DNA of 64,000 nucleotides. It comes from Hebobacterum sp964559435. Its GTDB lineage: Bacteria > Armatimonadota > Hebobacteria > Hebobacterales > Hebobacteraceae. A program made the position numbers and the translations under genes. The stretch covers positions 5,738 to 69,737 of the forward strand of contig CAZLHI010000013.1 of the NCBI GenBank assembly GCA_964559435.1. Direction: 5' to 3'. This document shows positions 8,572 through 17,120 of this stretch, piece by piece (the first letter of the stretch is position 1; the number at the start of each line of letters is the position of its first letter). The notes below the pieces were generated by a model. It saw nothing but the letters and a program-made list of their open reading frames with translations, ran no database searches and had not been told where the DNA came from.

Positions 8572-10938
8572 ATGAGAGATCGCTCGCAGATGGGGGCGGC
8601 CGGTGCAATGCGACTCCCCAGGCGTTTCGCGGCCGAGGCGGCCGAGCCCCGGCGACGCCTCCGCTACGAGGTGATTGGCCTGGGGCTGTTCGCGCTTGGC
8701 ATCGTGCTGCTGATAGGCGCCGGCCGGCAGTCGGGCCTGCTCGCGCCCGTCCTCTACCACGCGCTGAGCTTCCTGGTTGGCCAAGTCGGCGCGTTCCTGG
8801 TCTCTGTCACCTTGCTGGCCCTTGGGGCCGTGATGGTTCTTCGCTGGGAGAGAGTGGAGTTCGGTCGCCTCGCGGCGGGGTTCGGGATTCTGCTGTGGCT
8901 CATGCTGGCCGTTTGGGAGCTGGCCCTTCCGAGCAGTGGGGTGCTCGGGAGGGCCTTTGCATCGGAGCCCGGCGGGCTGCTGGGCGTGCTGCTGGCGGAG
9001 ATGCTACGGCCGCTGTTCGGCCCGGGCGTCAGCATTCTGATCCTGGCCCTGGCCGGGCTGTGGGCCGTGGGGTACATCAGCGATACGCCGCTGGTCACGT
9101 TCATGTCCGGGGCTGCGTGGGTGATGCGCTTCCTCGGAAGGGTGACGGTGAGCGTGCTGGCCGGGCTGTTCTGTGCGGCCGTATCGGTGATGCGCTTTCT
9201 GGGAAGGCCTGCTGGGTGGGCGCTGAGCGGATTGCCCGTTCTGCGTAGGCCGGCGGCGGCGCGGGTTCCACAGCGGCCGGGGCGCAGGCGGCGCAAGGTT
9301 GAGCCGCCCCATCCGATTCCCCGTGAGACCGACGCGAAAGGCGGCCCTCCGCGGTTAGAGTTGCTCGACTCGGCAGCGGGCGCGGAGGCGGATGAGTCCC
9401 GCAAGCCCAACGCCGAGTATGCGGACTTCCAGCTTCCACCCATTGACCTGCTGACCGAGCCGCCGTCGTCGGAAGAAGCGCAGAAGGAGGCTCTCGCCAG
9501 CCGCGGCATCCTCGAGGAGGCCCTCGCGAGCTACGGCATCGAGGCCCATGTGGTCGATGTCGAGCGCGGCCCCCGCGTCACGCGCTACGAGATCATGCTG
9601 CCGCCGGGGGTGCGCGTGAGCAAGATCACCAACCTCGCCGACGACCTCGCATACGCGCTCAAGGCCTTGGCGGTTCGTGTGGAGGCCCCGGTGCCCGGCA
9701 AGGGCGTCATCGGTATCGAGGTGCCCAACCCCGAGGTGACGTTCGTGCACCTGCGGGAGATCATGGAGTCCAGGGCGGCCGAGCGAGTGAAGTCGAAGCT
9801 GGCCTTCGCGCTGGGCAGAGATATCTCCGGCCGGCCGATGATGGCCGATCTGGCGACGATGCCTCACCTGCTGATCGCGGGCGCGACGAACTCGGGCAAG
9901 AGCGTGTGCTTGAACTCGCTCATCACATCCATTCTCTTTCGCGCCAGGCCGGATGAAGTCAAGTTCTTGCTGATCGACCCGAAGCGGGTGGAGCTGAGCT
10001 TGTTCGAGGGCATTCCCCACCTGGCCGCACCGGTGGCCCACGACGCAAAGGAGTCGGCCGGGCTGCTGAGATGGGCCATTCGAGAGATGGAGCTGCGCTA
10101 CTCGCAGTTCGCGGATGTCGGCACCCGCAACATCAAAGGCTGGAACGAGCGCGCCCGGATCGACGACGACATGGAGCCGATGTACTACCTCGTGATCGTC
10201 GTCGACGAGTTGGCCGACCTGATGATGCAGGCGGCGACCGAGTTCGAGACCTCCATCTGCCGGCTCGCGCAGCTCGCACGAGCGACGGGCATCCACCTCG
10301 TGGTCGCGACTCAGCGGCCGTCGGTGAACGTCATCACGGGAACGATCAAGGCGAACATCGCCTCCCGCATCGCCTTCGCGGTGGCCTCGCAAGTGGACTC
10401 GCGGACAATCCTCGATCTCAACGGCGCGGAGAGGCTGGTCGGCTCGGGAGACATGCTCTTCCTGCCGCTCGATGCGCCGACCGGAAAGCCGGTGCGGCTC
10501 CAGGGGGCCTACATCGGCGAGCGCGACCTGGGGGAGGTGGTGGCGTTCTTGAACAAACAGGCGAAGCCGCACTTCGCCAAGGGCGCGCTGGAGAGCGCGG
10601 GCTCTATCGAGCTGAACAAGGGGGAGGGAGGTGGAGTCGAGGACGAGATGTTCGAGAAGGCGCTGGAGTTCGTGCTCGCCACCAAGCACGCCTCCGCCTC
10701 CATGCTCCAGCGGAAGTTCAAGCTCGGCTACACGCGGGCCGCGCGGTTGATCGACATGATGGAGGAACGCGGCTACGTCGGGCCGCACGATGGGCGCAGG
10801 CCGCGGGAGGTCTACGCGACACCGCAGGACCGAATCGCCGAACTGGCGCGCTCCGGTCGGCTCGGCGGCGAGGAAGAGACACAGGGAAAAGAAGGTGGCA
10901 ACGACTACATGGAACCGGAGGACTACGAGGACGACTAA
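8572..10938 (+). CDS. ftsK: DNA translocase FtsK/SpoIIIE
   Basis: 788 residues from ATG 8572 (AAAGG about 9 bases upstream; ATGs at 8590 and 8608 are alternatives). Four to five membrane segments occupy roughly residues 28-210, beginning YEVIGLGLFALGIVLLIGA. A basic/proline linker follows, then the alpha/beta motor: the IEAHVVDVERGPRVTRYE alpha domain, Walker A GATNSGKS near residue 437, Walker B YYLVIVVDELADLMM near 540, and QRPSVNVITGTIKANI. The C-terminal gamma winged helix (ASMLQRKFKLGYTRAARLIDMME) reads KOPS-like polar DNA sites. It pumps DNA across the septum and activates dimer resolution. Length and domain order are normal. It ends at a bidirectional terminator. Confidence 0.96.
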   Translation: MRDRSQMGAAGAMRLPRRFAAEAAEPRRRLRYEVIGLGLFALGIVLLIGAGRQSGLLAPVLYHALSFLVGQVGAFLVSVTLLALGAVMVLRWERVEFGRLAAGFGILLWLMLAVWELALPSSGVLGRAFASEPGGLLGVLLAEMLRPLFGPGVSILILALAGLWAVGYISDTPLVTFMSGAAWVMRFLGRVTVSVLAGLFCAAVSVMRFLGRPAGWALSGLPVLRRPAAARVPQRPGRRRRKVEPPHPIPRETDAKGGPPRLELLDSAAGAEADESRKPNAEYADFQLPPIDLLTEPPSSEEAQKEALASRGILEEALASYGIEAHVVDVERGPRVTRYEIMLPPGVRVSKITNLADDLAYALKALAVRVEAPVPGKGVIGIEVPNPEVTFVHLREIMESRAAERVKSKLAFALGRDISGRPMMADLATMPHLLIAGATNSGKSVCLNSLITSILFRARPDEVKFLLIDPKRVELSLFEGIPHLAAPVAHDAKESAGLLRWAIREMELRYSQFADVGTRNIKGWNERARIDDDMEPMYYLVIVVDELADLMMQAATEFETSICRLAQLARATGIHLVVATQRPSVNVITGTIKANIASRIAFAVASQVDSRTILDLNGAERLVGSGDMLFLPLDAPTGKPVRLQGAYIGERDLGEVVAFLNKQAKPHFAKGALESAGSIELNKGEGGGVEDEMFEKALEFVLATKHASASMLQRKFKLGYTRAARLIDMMEERGYVGPHDGRRPREVYATPQDRIAELARSGRLGGEEETQGKEGGNDYMEPEDYEDD

Positions 10939-10972
10939 GAGGTTGGGCGGCCGCGGCGAGGGGGATATGCAG

Positions 10973-11002
10973 TCGGGCAGTCCGCTGGGGCGGACTGCCC
11001 GA
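10973..11002. terminator. Bidirectional intrinsic terminator between ftsK and the anti-sigma gene
   Basis: TCGGGCAGTCCG (10973-10984), loop CTGGGG, then CGGACTGCCCGA (10991-11002) form a perfect 12-bp stem. It is followed rightward by the pyrimidine-rich TTCCTATCTGTTCT. It lies exactly between two convergent genes (ends 10938 and 11031), so it can stop transcription from both sides. Confidence 0.75.
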
Positions 11003-11030
11003 TTCCTATCTGTTCTACGTGATTCCGCTA

Positions 11031-13565
11031 CTACTGTTGCGGGTCGGCCTTCTCGGCCTCCTTCTCACGGGCCACGGTGAGGGCCCTGGCCATGCACTCC
11101 TTCCATACAAGCTCGCTGTCCGGGTGAGTCGCGCACCGCACAATGGCCTCGCCCACCTCGGGATCGCCCTCGGCTGGTGGGTCGTAGACGAACTGGTTGG
11201 CGACCGGGCACCGGAAGAAGAGCGGCCAGTCTTCGTGCGTGCGGGAGATGATGCCGATGCGTCCTCGTTGGTCGAGGAACCACTCTTCGAGGGCGCTGAG
11301 GTCCGGCGGGAGTTCGCCGCGCTCCTCGACGTAGTGGTCTATGGGGGTGCGTAGATGCCGGAGACGCTCGGCACAGGAGTCGGCGAGCACATCCGCATCG
11401 GTCCGGCTGGCGCGCTCGTGCGCCGTGTCGGCGTGGATGAGCGCCTGGTCCAGGCTGAAGGCGGCGAGCGGGTAGTCATAGGGCACCGCGGCGAAGATCT
11501 CCGCCGCCGTGCCGAAGGCCGCCTTGCACTCGGCCGGCTTGGCCTCGAAGTCCTGCATCCTGCCGACCGCATACTGGAAGACCGCCTCCTTGAGGGCCGC
11601 GACCGCGGCCTCCATCTGGGCCTGCTGTTCCGGGCCGAGCACGCTGTCGTGCTCGGTGCCGCCGAGGTCGGCGATGAGGCCGCTGCCATCGGCTGCGATG
11701 AGGTGGATCCCCTCGTTGGTAGACAGGTAGATGGCATCGCCCGAGGGCGCCCAGGAGACGGCCACGACTCGCTCCGGCGCCTCGGAGAGCTTCGTGATGC
11801 CGGAGCCATCGGCCTCCGCGACGTAGAGCGCGTAGGCGGGAAGGTAGATCCCGTCGTCGGTGAACGTCGAATGGTTCTCCCTATAGGCGATGCGAGTGCC
11901 GTCCGGCGACCAGGTCGGACATCCGATCTCGGGGCAGGGGGGGGTCACGGGAACGGGTGAGTCGGGGTCGGCTAGGTCGAGCACGAAGATGCGGTAGGCG
12001 CGGGTCCGTCGGCGGGGATCCCGCTCCTGGTCGCTGGAGTAGGCGAGGTAGCGGCCGTCCGGCGAGAAGCTGGAAAGGAACCCTTGAGGCTGGAGTTCCT
12101 CGATGTGTCGGTCGCTCGTGTCCATCAGGGCCAGCGGCCCGTAGTACGTCTTCCTGTCGCGCAGCGACATGGCCAGGAATCGGCTGTCGGGAGACCACGA
12201 ACCAAGCCCGTTCACAGTGGAGTCCGTCAGCTTGGTGATCTCGGCCGTCTCCACGTCATAGAGCCAGGCGCCGCCCTCGGAAGGGCCCTCGGGGAAGTCC
12301 GGCCAGTACACTCCGTTGAACACGGCCTTCCTGGCATCCGGCGAGATGCTCACCTGCCAGAGCTGGTATCCGGGCGGCATCTGGAGGGGAACCTCCTGTC
12401 CCGTGGCGGCATTGAGGAACCAGACCTGCGGGCCCCAGGTGATGGGGTGTCCGCCGCCAGCGTGGGCCCTCCGTCGCTCCAGGTCGGGGCGCGTATGGAC
12501 CAGATAGCCCGCATGGATCAACAGCCACTGGTCCTGCGGGAACCAGGGCCCAGCTTGCCTCAGGTGGGCGAGGTAGCTCTTCACATAGCGCTTGCCGGTG
12601 CCGTCCGCGTTCATCGCCCAGACTTCGCTAACGACATGTTTGGCGTCTTCCCGGTTGACGGTGTAGACGATGTCGCCGAAGTCGGAGAAGATGTCCCGGC
12701 GGCCGCTGTACCAGGCCGTCTGCTCGAACGTGTTCGTGGTCGACCCGGCCTCGGGCGGCAGTGAGGCAACCAGCAGCGCCCTGTGGCCCGCCTCTATCAC
12801 GGCCTCGCCGTGGGCGTTCTCCAGCCGAACCTGCCCCCTGACCACGGTGACGGCGACGGCATCGCCGTCCTGTGTGGCCGCGTCCAGCGCGGTGCCGAGC
12901 AGATGGATCCGCCCGGCCGCGGTTTCGATCTCCTGTATCTCTCCGCCGCGGCTGCGGCAGTAAACCTCACCTTTTCGAAGCTCCGCTTTCGTGCCGCCGC
13001 GGTTCAGGCGCAGCACCGTGTTCTCGTTCAGCGTGTACTCGCTGCCGTGGCGGGTGACAAGTGTGACGCGGCCGCCGTCGCCAGTGCGGACAGTCGCGCC
13101 GCCTGGAAGCCGATCGCCGACTTCGAGGGCACCGCCGCCTCCATCAGTGGCCGGCTGCATCGCAGCGGTGACCGCCACCAGCGGCGCCCTGGTGGGCCGC
13201 CCGATGGCGAGCCAGGAGGGCAGCGCCTCTCGATATCGGACCTGCGCGAGCGCAAATGCGATCAGCACCGCGGCCGCGCCTGCGATGGCAAGACGGACCT
13301 TGAGTCGGCGCCGCGGCGGCCTGAGCGTAGCAAGCGCGGGTGCCCCCGCAATGCGGGCCGACACAGCCTGTGCCAGGCCGGCAGGAGCGCTCGCCTCCTG
13401 CGAAAGCGCGGCCGCCGCAGCCTTGGTGAGTTGCCGGCAGAGCGCCAGCTCGCGCCGACAGGTGTCGCAGCCTCGGGTATGAGCGAGAAGGCGGTCGGCC
13501 TTCCCCTGCTCCAGTTCACCATCGACGAACCCCTGCATGAGGGCGAGAGCATCCGTGCAGTTCAT
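11031..13565 (-). CDS. Anti-sigma factor fused to FecR and beta-propeller domains
   Basis: 844 residues. Residues 1-45 are a zinc-finger anti-sigma domain (zf-HC2) with the HTRGCDTC pattern (HxxxCxxC). A single membrane helix is near 90-112. A FecR-type domain follows, about 135-265 (GDRLPGGATVRTGDGGRV to AVIEAGHRALL). Then a TolB/WD40-like propeller, about 285-650, has repeated SPD motifs (SWSPDSRFLAMS, SFSPDGRYLAYSS, TWSPDGTRIAYRE). The last ~60 residues (VEERGELPPDLSALEEW ... FRCPVANQFVYDP) look like the tail of type II secretion pseudopilins. The ATG overlaps the sigma gene stop by 4 bases (13562-13565), so they are translationally coupled. Inferred role: a membrane sensor holding its ECF sigma factor. 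Confidence 0.85.
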   Translation of the reverse strand: MNCTDALALMQGFVDGELEQGKADRLLAHTRGCDTCRRELALCRQLTKAAAAALSQEASAPAGLAQAVSARIAGAPALATLRPPRRRLKVRLAIAGAAAVLIAFALAQVRYREALPSWLAIGRPTRAPLVAVTAAMQPATDGGGGALEVGDRLPGGATVRTGDGGRVTLVTRHGSEYTLNENTVLRLNRGGTKAELRKGEVYCRSRGGEIQEIETAAGRIHLLGTALDAATQDGDAVAVTVVRGQVRLENAHGEAVIEAGHRALLVASLPPEAGSTTNTFEQTAWYSGRRDIFSDFGDIVYTVNREDAKHVVSEVWAMNADGTGKRYVKSYLAHLRQAGPWFPQDQWLLIHAGYLVHTRPDLERRRAHAGGGHPITWGPQVWFLNAATGQEVPLQMPPGYQLWQVSISPDARKAVFNGVYWPDFPEGPSEGGAWLYDVETAEITKLTDSTVNGLGSWSPDSRFLAMSLRDRKTYYGPLALMDTSDRHIEELQPQGFLSSFSPDGRYLAYSSDQERDPRRRTRAYRIFVLDLADPDSPVPVTPPCPEIGCPTWSPDGTRIAYRENHSTFTDDGIYLPAYALYVAEADGSGITKLSEAPERVVAVSWAPSGDAIYLSTNEGIHLIAADGSGLIADLGGTEHDSVLGPEQQAQMEAAVAALKEAVFQYAVGRMQDFEAKPAECKAAFGTAAEIFAAVPYDYPLAAFSLDQALIHADTAHERASRTDADVLADSCAERLRHLRTPIDHYVEERGELPPDLSALEEWFLDQRGRIGIISRTHEDWPLFFRCPVANQFVYDPPAEGDPEVGEAIVRCATHPDSELVWKECMARALTVAREKEAEKADPQQ

Positions 13566-14110
13566 CTCGCGACCTCCTCTTCTCGGTGGTCTGCGAGCGC
13601 GGCACGGAGGGCATCGACGGCTCGGCGCAGCCAGGTCCCAACGGTGCCGACAGAGACCCCTGTGACCTCGGCGATCTCCCGGTAGCTCAGGCCCTGGTCA
13701 TAGCGCAGCGACAAGACCTCTCGGTACTGGGACCGAAGGCCCTGGAGCGCCTTGCGGATCGCCTGATGCTCCAGGCGGAGAGCCACCTGATCGGCCACCG
13801 GTCTGCTCGGCTCGGGATTGCCCAGCTCGCCCAGCCCTGGGATCTCGACGGGCCCCGGGCGCCCGTCTCGCCACAAGTTGGTGGCGATCTTGAACAGCAG
13901 GGGGGCGACCTTGCGGCCGCGCTGGAAGCTGGGCAGGGCCCGATAGAGCTTGATGAAGGTCTCCTGGCAGAGGTCTTCCGCCTGCTCGCGGCTGCCGGCC
14001 AGCCGAAGCAGATGGCGGAACAGCGCGTGCTGATATCGCCGGACGATGCTGTCGAAGGCGGCCGGCTCTCCAGCCAGGCAGCGGTCTATGCAGGCCTGGT
14101 CGCTGTCCAT
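13562..14110 (-). CDS. ECF-type RNA polymerase sigma factor
   Basis: 182 residues. Region 2 is visible as FDSIVRRYQHALFRHLLRL followed by AEDLCQETFIKLYRALPSF. Region 4 is YREVLSLRYDQGLSYREIAEV and a helix-turn-helix ending GTVGTWLRRAVDALR. It redirects RNA polymerase to a dedicated promoter set. The downstream gene starts inside its stop codon (ATGA overlap) and encodes its probable anti-sigma factor, giving a classic sigma/anti-sigma pair. Upstream on the same strand, a TATACT element around 14136-14141 could be a -10 box; no clear -35 box is visible. Confidence 0.93.
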   Translation of the reverse strand: MDSDQACIDRCLAGEPAAFDSIVRRYQHALFRHLLRLAGSREQAEDLCQETFIKLYRALPSFQRGRKVAPLLFKIATNLWRDGRPGPVEIPGLGELGNPEPSRPVADQVALRLEHQAIRKALQGLRSQYREVLSLRYDQGLSYREIAEVTGVSVGTVGTWLRRAVDALRAALADHREEEVAR

Positions 14111-14288
14111 CGGACCCCCTTGGTGCCGTGCTCACAGTATATACGGTCTGGGCGGTCGTTTTCTGTCGCGGGGCCCCTGTCAGACCGGGCACAGACGCAG
14201 GGGCATCTCACAACCGGGGCCGGCAAGCCCGGGACAGTCTCACAGCGGCTCGTCACTGCCTCTACGCCTGCGGGGAGGATCGCAGATT

Positions 14289-16535
14289 GTGCTGAGAGAA
14301 GCAGGACATCCAGGGAAGCGGGGGTGGGCCCGAAGGGTAGACGCGCTGATCAGGCGACTTGCAGTTGTCGTAGGCGCAGTGCTGGGCATGGTGGTTGCGG
14401 GCTGCGCGACCCCCGGCCATGCTCCCATGCCGCCGACCGACTCGGCCGACTTCGTCCGGACCACCGTTGACCTCGAAGACAATCGGCAACGGTTGTACGT
14501 CGGGTATGCAGGCAACGGCGTGTTCCTGGGACCGGCCGGTGACGGCGCTCCCGAGCAGAGGCGGCGCCCCGGAAGATCACTGCCAATCGCCTTCGGCGAC
14601 TTCTGGGACGAACAGGCGCGGGTGGCGCTATTGGGTCTCTCCCTCACTCCGGGCCCTTCGTCGGGCGATCCATACTGGCAGGTCCTCGACATCGACACGG
14701 GCCGAGCCACCACCTGCTGGCAGTTCGGCTCGTTCCCGGCCAGGCGCGGGCTGTGCTGCGTGGAAACCGTGGTCACGCCCGAGGGGGTGATCTGCTGGCA
14801 GGTCCGCAGCACCGGCAGGCCCATGCGGCTGTCCGCCAAGGCGCCTTTGATCGGCCTCGATGCCTGGGAGGTGAAGGACGGAGTTGCCACTGCGCGGCTG
14901 CAGAGCGCGATTGGCGCAGTGATGGTTTCTCTACAGGTATCGCCAAGGCCGGAGTGGCGCTTTGCGGAGGTCGGCCGCGGCGAAGAACGGCGGGAGTTGC
15001 TGCAGGCGGACCTGGGGCGGGAGGCCTTCATTGCGTTGGTGCAGCGAGCACTCCCCGAGGGAAGCGCCGACGCGCAAGGTGTTGGCGCCCTCAGCCCCTA
15101 TGCCAGCTTCGAGGAGGCGAGTCGCTCCTCACTCGACGCGTGGTCTCAATTCTGGGCGCGCAGCACGGTCAATATCCCGGATCAGGAGATCATGAAGTGG
15201 TATCGCCGCTCGCTGTATTACTTGGCGGCGATGTCTGCTCACTCGCACTTCCCTCCCGGCCCAATGGGGCCTCATCCGGGTCGCTGGGGAGGGCGCATCT
15301 TCGGTCACGACGCCACCTACATGCACGCTGCGCTGTTGACCAGCAACCACCCCGCCATATCCGGCCAGTTCGTTGAGTGGTACTTGGACACGCTCGACCG
15401 TGCCCGGCGAGTGGCGCGACAGGGCCATGACCTGCCAGGGGCACGCTATGGCTGGGAGCAGAACTGGCGGGGAGACGAGTGCGCACCTGAGCCATTCCGT
15501 CACGAGCACCATGTCAACGCGGACATCGCGTGGCAGGCTTGGCGACAGGCTGAGTGGACGGGAGACACGGAGCTGGCCGCGCGCATTGGGCCATTGCTGC
15601 GCGACACGGCCAGCTTCCTGGCTGCGCACCTCCAGTGGGAGGAGGGGGTGCAGGCCTTCGTCAGCCCGCGGTCCAGCGACCTGGACGAAAACGCACCAGA
15701 TGTCGCGGGCGCCATCGCTACCCAGGCAAGCGCGGCCTGGCTGGCGGAGGTATGCCACGATAGCGGAGTCTCCACCGAGGCCATCGAGAGGATGCGCGGC
15801 CGCGTCCATCTGCCGCAGTCGTCCACGCCGGATGGTCCGGTCCTCACCGCGTACATAGGTGACTCTGCCGAACGTGCGATGAAGCACCCGTCGCCGATCC
15901 TGCCGATCTGGTGGCTCGGGGTGACTGATCCTGACGGTGACCTCGCTCGCCGCACGTTCCACTCGGCCCTACGCCGGGTCGATCTCGATCGCACGCCTAC
16001 CTTCAACCGAGCCTGGCTGGCCGCCGCGGCCGCCCGCATGCACGACGGAGACCGCGCGGGCGCGCTTCTCAGCGATCTTGTGGAAAGCCCCAGCGTCGTC
16101 GACGACACCTGCTTCGTCGAAACGCAGGGGAGCTCGTGGAGCCACTTCCTCACCACCTGTGGTGCTCTGGTGGCAGCGGTGAACGAGATGCTGCTGCAGT
16201 GCCCGGAGAGGGGGGTGATCGAGGTCTTCCCGGCGGTTCCCGCCGAGTGGGGGAAGCAGGGGGTGTCGTTCGAGACACTGCTTGCCCGTGGCGGCATCTT
16301 GGTGAGCGGCCAACTATCTCAAGATGAGGTGGTTGTCACTATTGACAGCCCTCATCCGACGCACGACGTCGTGCTGGACTTGCCGGACATCATCGGGCAG
16401 GGTGGAGCCACCGTGGCAGAGGTAGACGGTGGCCGGGCTGACATCCGGACGGCACCGCGACACAGGATACGAGTGAAGCTTCCGGCCTCGCCGAAGGCGG
16501 CACAGCGAGTCCGGGTCAGGACCCAGGCCGACTGA
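14289..16535 (+). CDS. Six-hairpin glycosidase-like lipoprotein (GH65/GH95-type)
   Basis: 748 residues from GTG 14289, chosen for GGGGAGG ten bases upstream; the frame is open further back but overlaps the divergent sigma gene. The N-terminus is basic, then VVVGAVLGMVVAGC, a lipobox with the lipidated Cys near residue 38. The protein is therefore predicted to be exported and lipid-anchored. After an N-terminal beta-sandwich, an (alpha/alpha)6 barrel begins near MKWYRRSLYYLAAMSAHS and continues through GWEQNWRGDECAPEPFRHE and HHVNADIAWQAWRQAEWTGD, a pattern shared with GH65/GH95 enzymes. The C-terminal strand pair (ERGVIEVFPAVPAEW) is typical of that clan. Substrate not determinable. Confidence 0.75.
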   Translation: MLREAGHPGKRGWARRVDALIRRLAVVVGAVLGMVVAGCATPGHAPMPPTDSADFVRTTVDLEDNRQRLYVGYAGNGVFLGPAGDGAPEQRRRPGRSLPIAFGDFWDEQARVALLGLSLTPGPSSGDPYWQVLDIDTGRATTCWQFGSFPARRGLCCVETVVTPEGVICWQVRSTGRPMRLSAKAPLIGLDAWEVKDGVATARLQSAIGAVMVSLQVSPRPEWRFAEVGRGEERRELLQADLGREAFIALVQRALPEGSADAQGVGALSPYASFEEASRSSLDAWSQFWARSTVNIPDQEIMKWYRRSLYYLAAMSAHSHFPPGPMGPHPGRWGGRIFGHDATYMHAALLTSNHPAISGQFVEWYLDTLDRARRVARQGHDLPGARYGWEQNWRGDECAPEPFRHEHHVNADIAWQAWRQAEWTGDTELAARIGPLLRDTASFLAAHLQWEEGVQAFVSPRSSDLDENAPDVAGAIATQASAAWLAEVCHDSGVSTEAIERMRGRVHLPQSSTPDGPVLTAYIGDSAERAMKHPSPILPIWWLGVTDPDGDLARRTFHSALRRVDLDRTPTFNRAWLAAAAARMHDGDRAGALLSDLVESPSVVDDTCFVETQGSSWSHFLTTCGALVAAVNEMLLQCPERGVIEVFPAVPAEWGKQGVSFETLLARGGILVSGQLSQDEVVVTIDSPHPTHDVVLDLPDIIGQGGATVAEVDGGRADIRTAPRHRIRVKLPASPKAAQRVRVRTQAD

Positions 16536-16731
16536 CGGCGCCGCGAGGTCCCTTTCCCCGCCCCTCCGCTGTCCGGGTAACATGCGGCCGCTAGGTAGCC
16601 ATGAGAAAGCTCTAAGTGCCGTCGGCGGGTATCATGCTTTCGTGCTGACTCCTCCAGTGATCTGTCCCCGTTCGGAGTTACAGCTTCGTCCGGTCTTGGG
16701 CGTTCACCTGAGGAAATCTTGCAGCCGGGGG

Positions 16732-16761
16732 TTGACAGGGCCGGCGAATGTAGGCTATATT
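16732..16761 (+). promoter_or_regulatory. Strong sigma-70-type promoter for the ABC transporter/DUF1854 operon
   Basis: TTGACA at 16732-16737 is a perfect -35 box. TATATT at 16756-16761 follows after 18 bases (or CTATAT after 17). Transcription should begin near 16768, leaving a leader of about 350 nucleotides before the ATG at 17121. Confidence 0.75.
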
Positions 16762-16827
16762 CTTGCCGGCTGACCAGCGACAAAACGATACTGTATTTGG
16801 GCAGGAACCACGCGATATCAGCCCTTG

Positions 16828-17039
16828 ACGCGCCTGCTCCGAGCCATCTGAGGGGTCAGACGGCGAGGATTCGGCGCGTTTAGCTGTGTGGACCCCCGGC
16901 TGGCAAAGGGGGAGACCAATGATGAAGCTGCGTACCAGGTGACACAGTTGCACAGCGGCGGCATCGGGCGCTGATAGGCGCCGGGGGCGGCTGCTCGACG
17001 CGATCGGCTGCACGCATAGGCGTGGGGCCGATGAGCGCG
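16828..17039 (+). promoter_or_regulatory. Structured 5' leader RNA (candidate riboswitch or attenuator)
   Basis: Four helices are readable. (1) ACGCGCC 16828-16834 pairs with GGCGCGT 16873-16879, enclosing GCCATCTGA/TCAGACGGC (16843-16864, one A-C mismatch, GGGG loop). (2) TGG-a-CCCCC pairs with GGGGG-aga-CCA (16889-16918), burying the GGGGGAG ribosome binding site of the tiny ORF at 16919. (3) GGCGC/GCGCC lies at 16967-16982. (4) A long hairpin at 16999-17039 pairs CGCG, ATCGGC and CACGC with GCGTG, GCCGAT and CGCG. It matches no riboswitch class I can recall. Paired helices are seen; a regulatory role is inferred. Confidence 0.55.
16919..16942 (+). CDS. Possible seven-codon leader peptide MMKLRTR
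   Basis: ATG ATG AAG CTG CGT ACC AGG TGA sits four bases after GGGGGAG (16908-16914), an excellent ribosome binding site that is itself inside a hairpin (16889-16918). Three of seven residues are basic, two of them Arg. It lies between two stable RNA helices in the leader of the ABC/DUF1854 operon, where leader peptides controlling attenuation are often found. Translation is not shown. Confidence 0.3.
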   Translation: MMKLRTR

Positions 17040-17120
17040 GACCGGCGCGCGGAACCCATTTCATCTCATCCTTATCTGGTCTCTGCTTATTCCGTTTGAC
17101 ACTTACCAAGGTGCAGACCC

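Larger units (their letters stand above)
16536..17120. other. 585-base intergenic region with promoter and structured leader
   Basis: No protein gene of normal length is convincing here. The first ~195 bases hold nothing I recognise. A near-consensus promoter lies at 16732-16761. From there to the ABC transporter start at 17121 runs a leader of about 350 bases with at least four stable stem-loops and a seven-codon ORF; these are listed separately. Confidence 0.7.

Noticed and set aside
16768..17100. Leader read as RNase P RNA, tmRNA or 6S RNA
   Set aside because: A GAGGAAA-like stretch occurs only upstream of the promoter, and the other conserved blocks of RNase P (ACAGAAA) and tmRNA (CCA end, Ala-like acceptor) are missing; no 6S-like long single rod is apparent.
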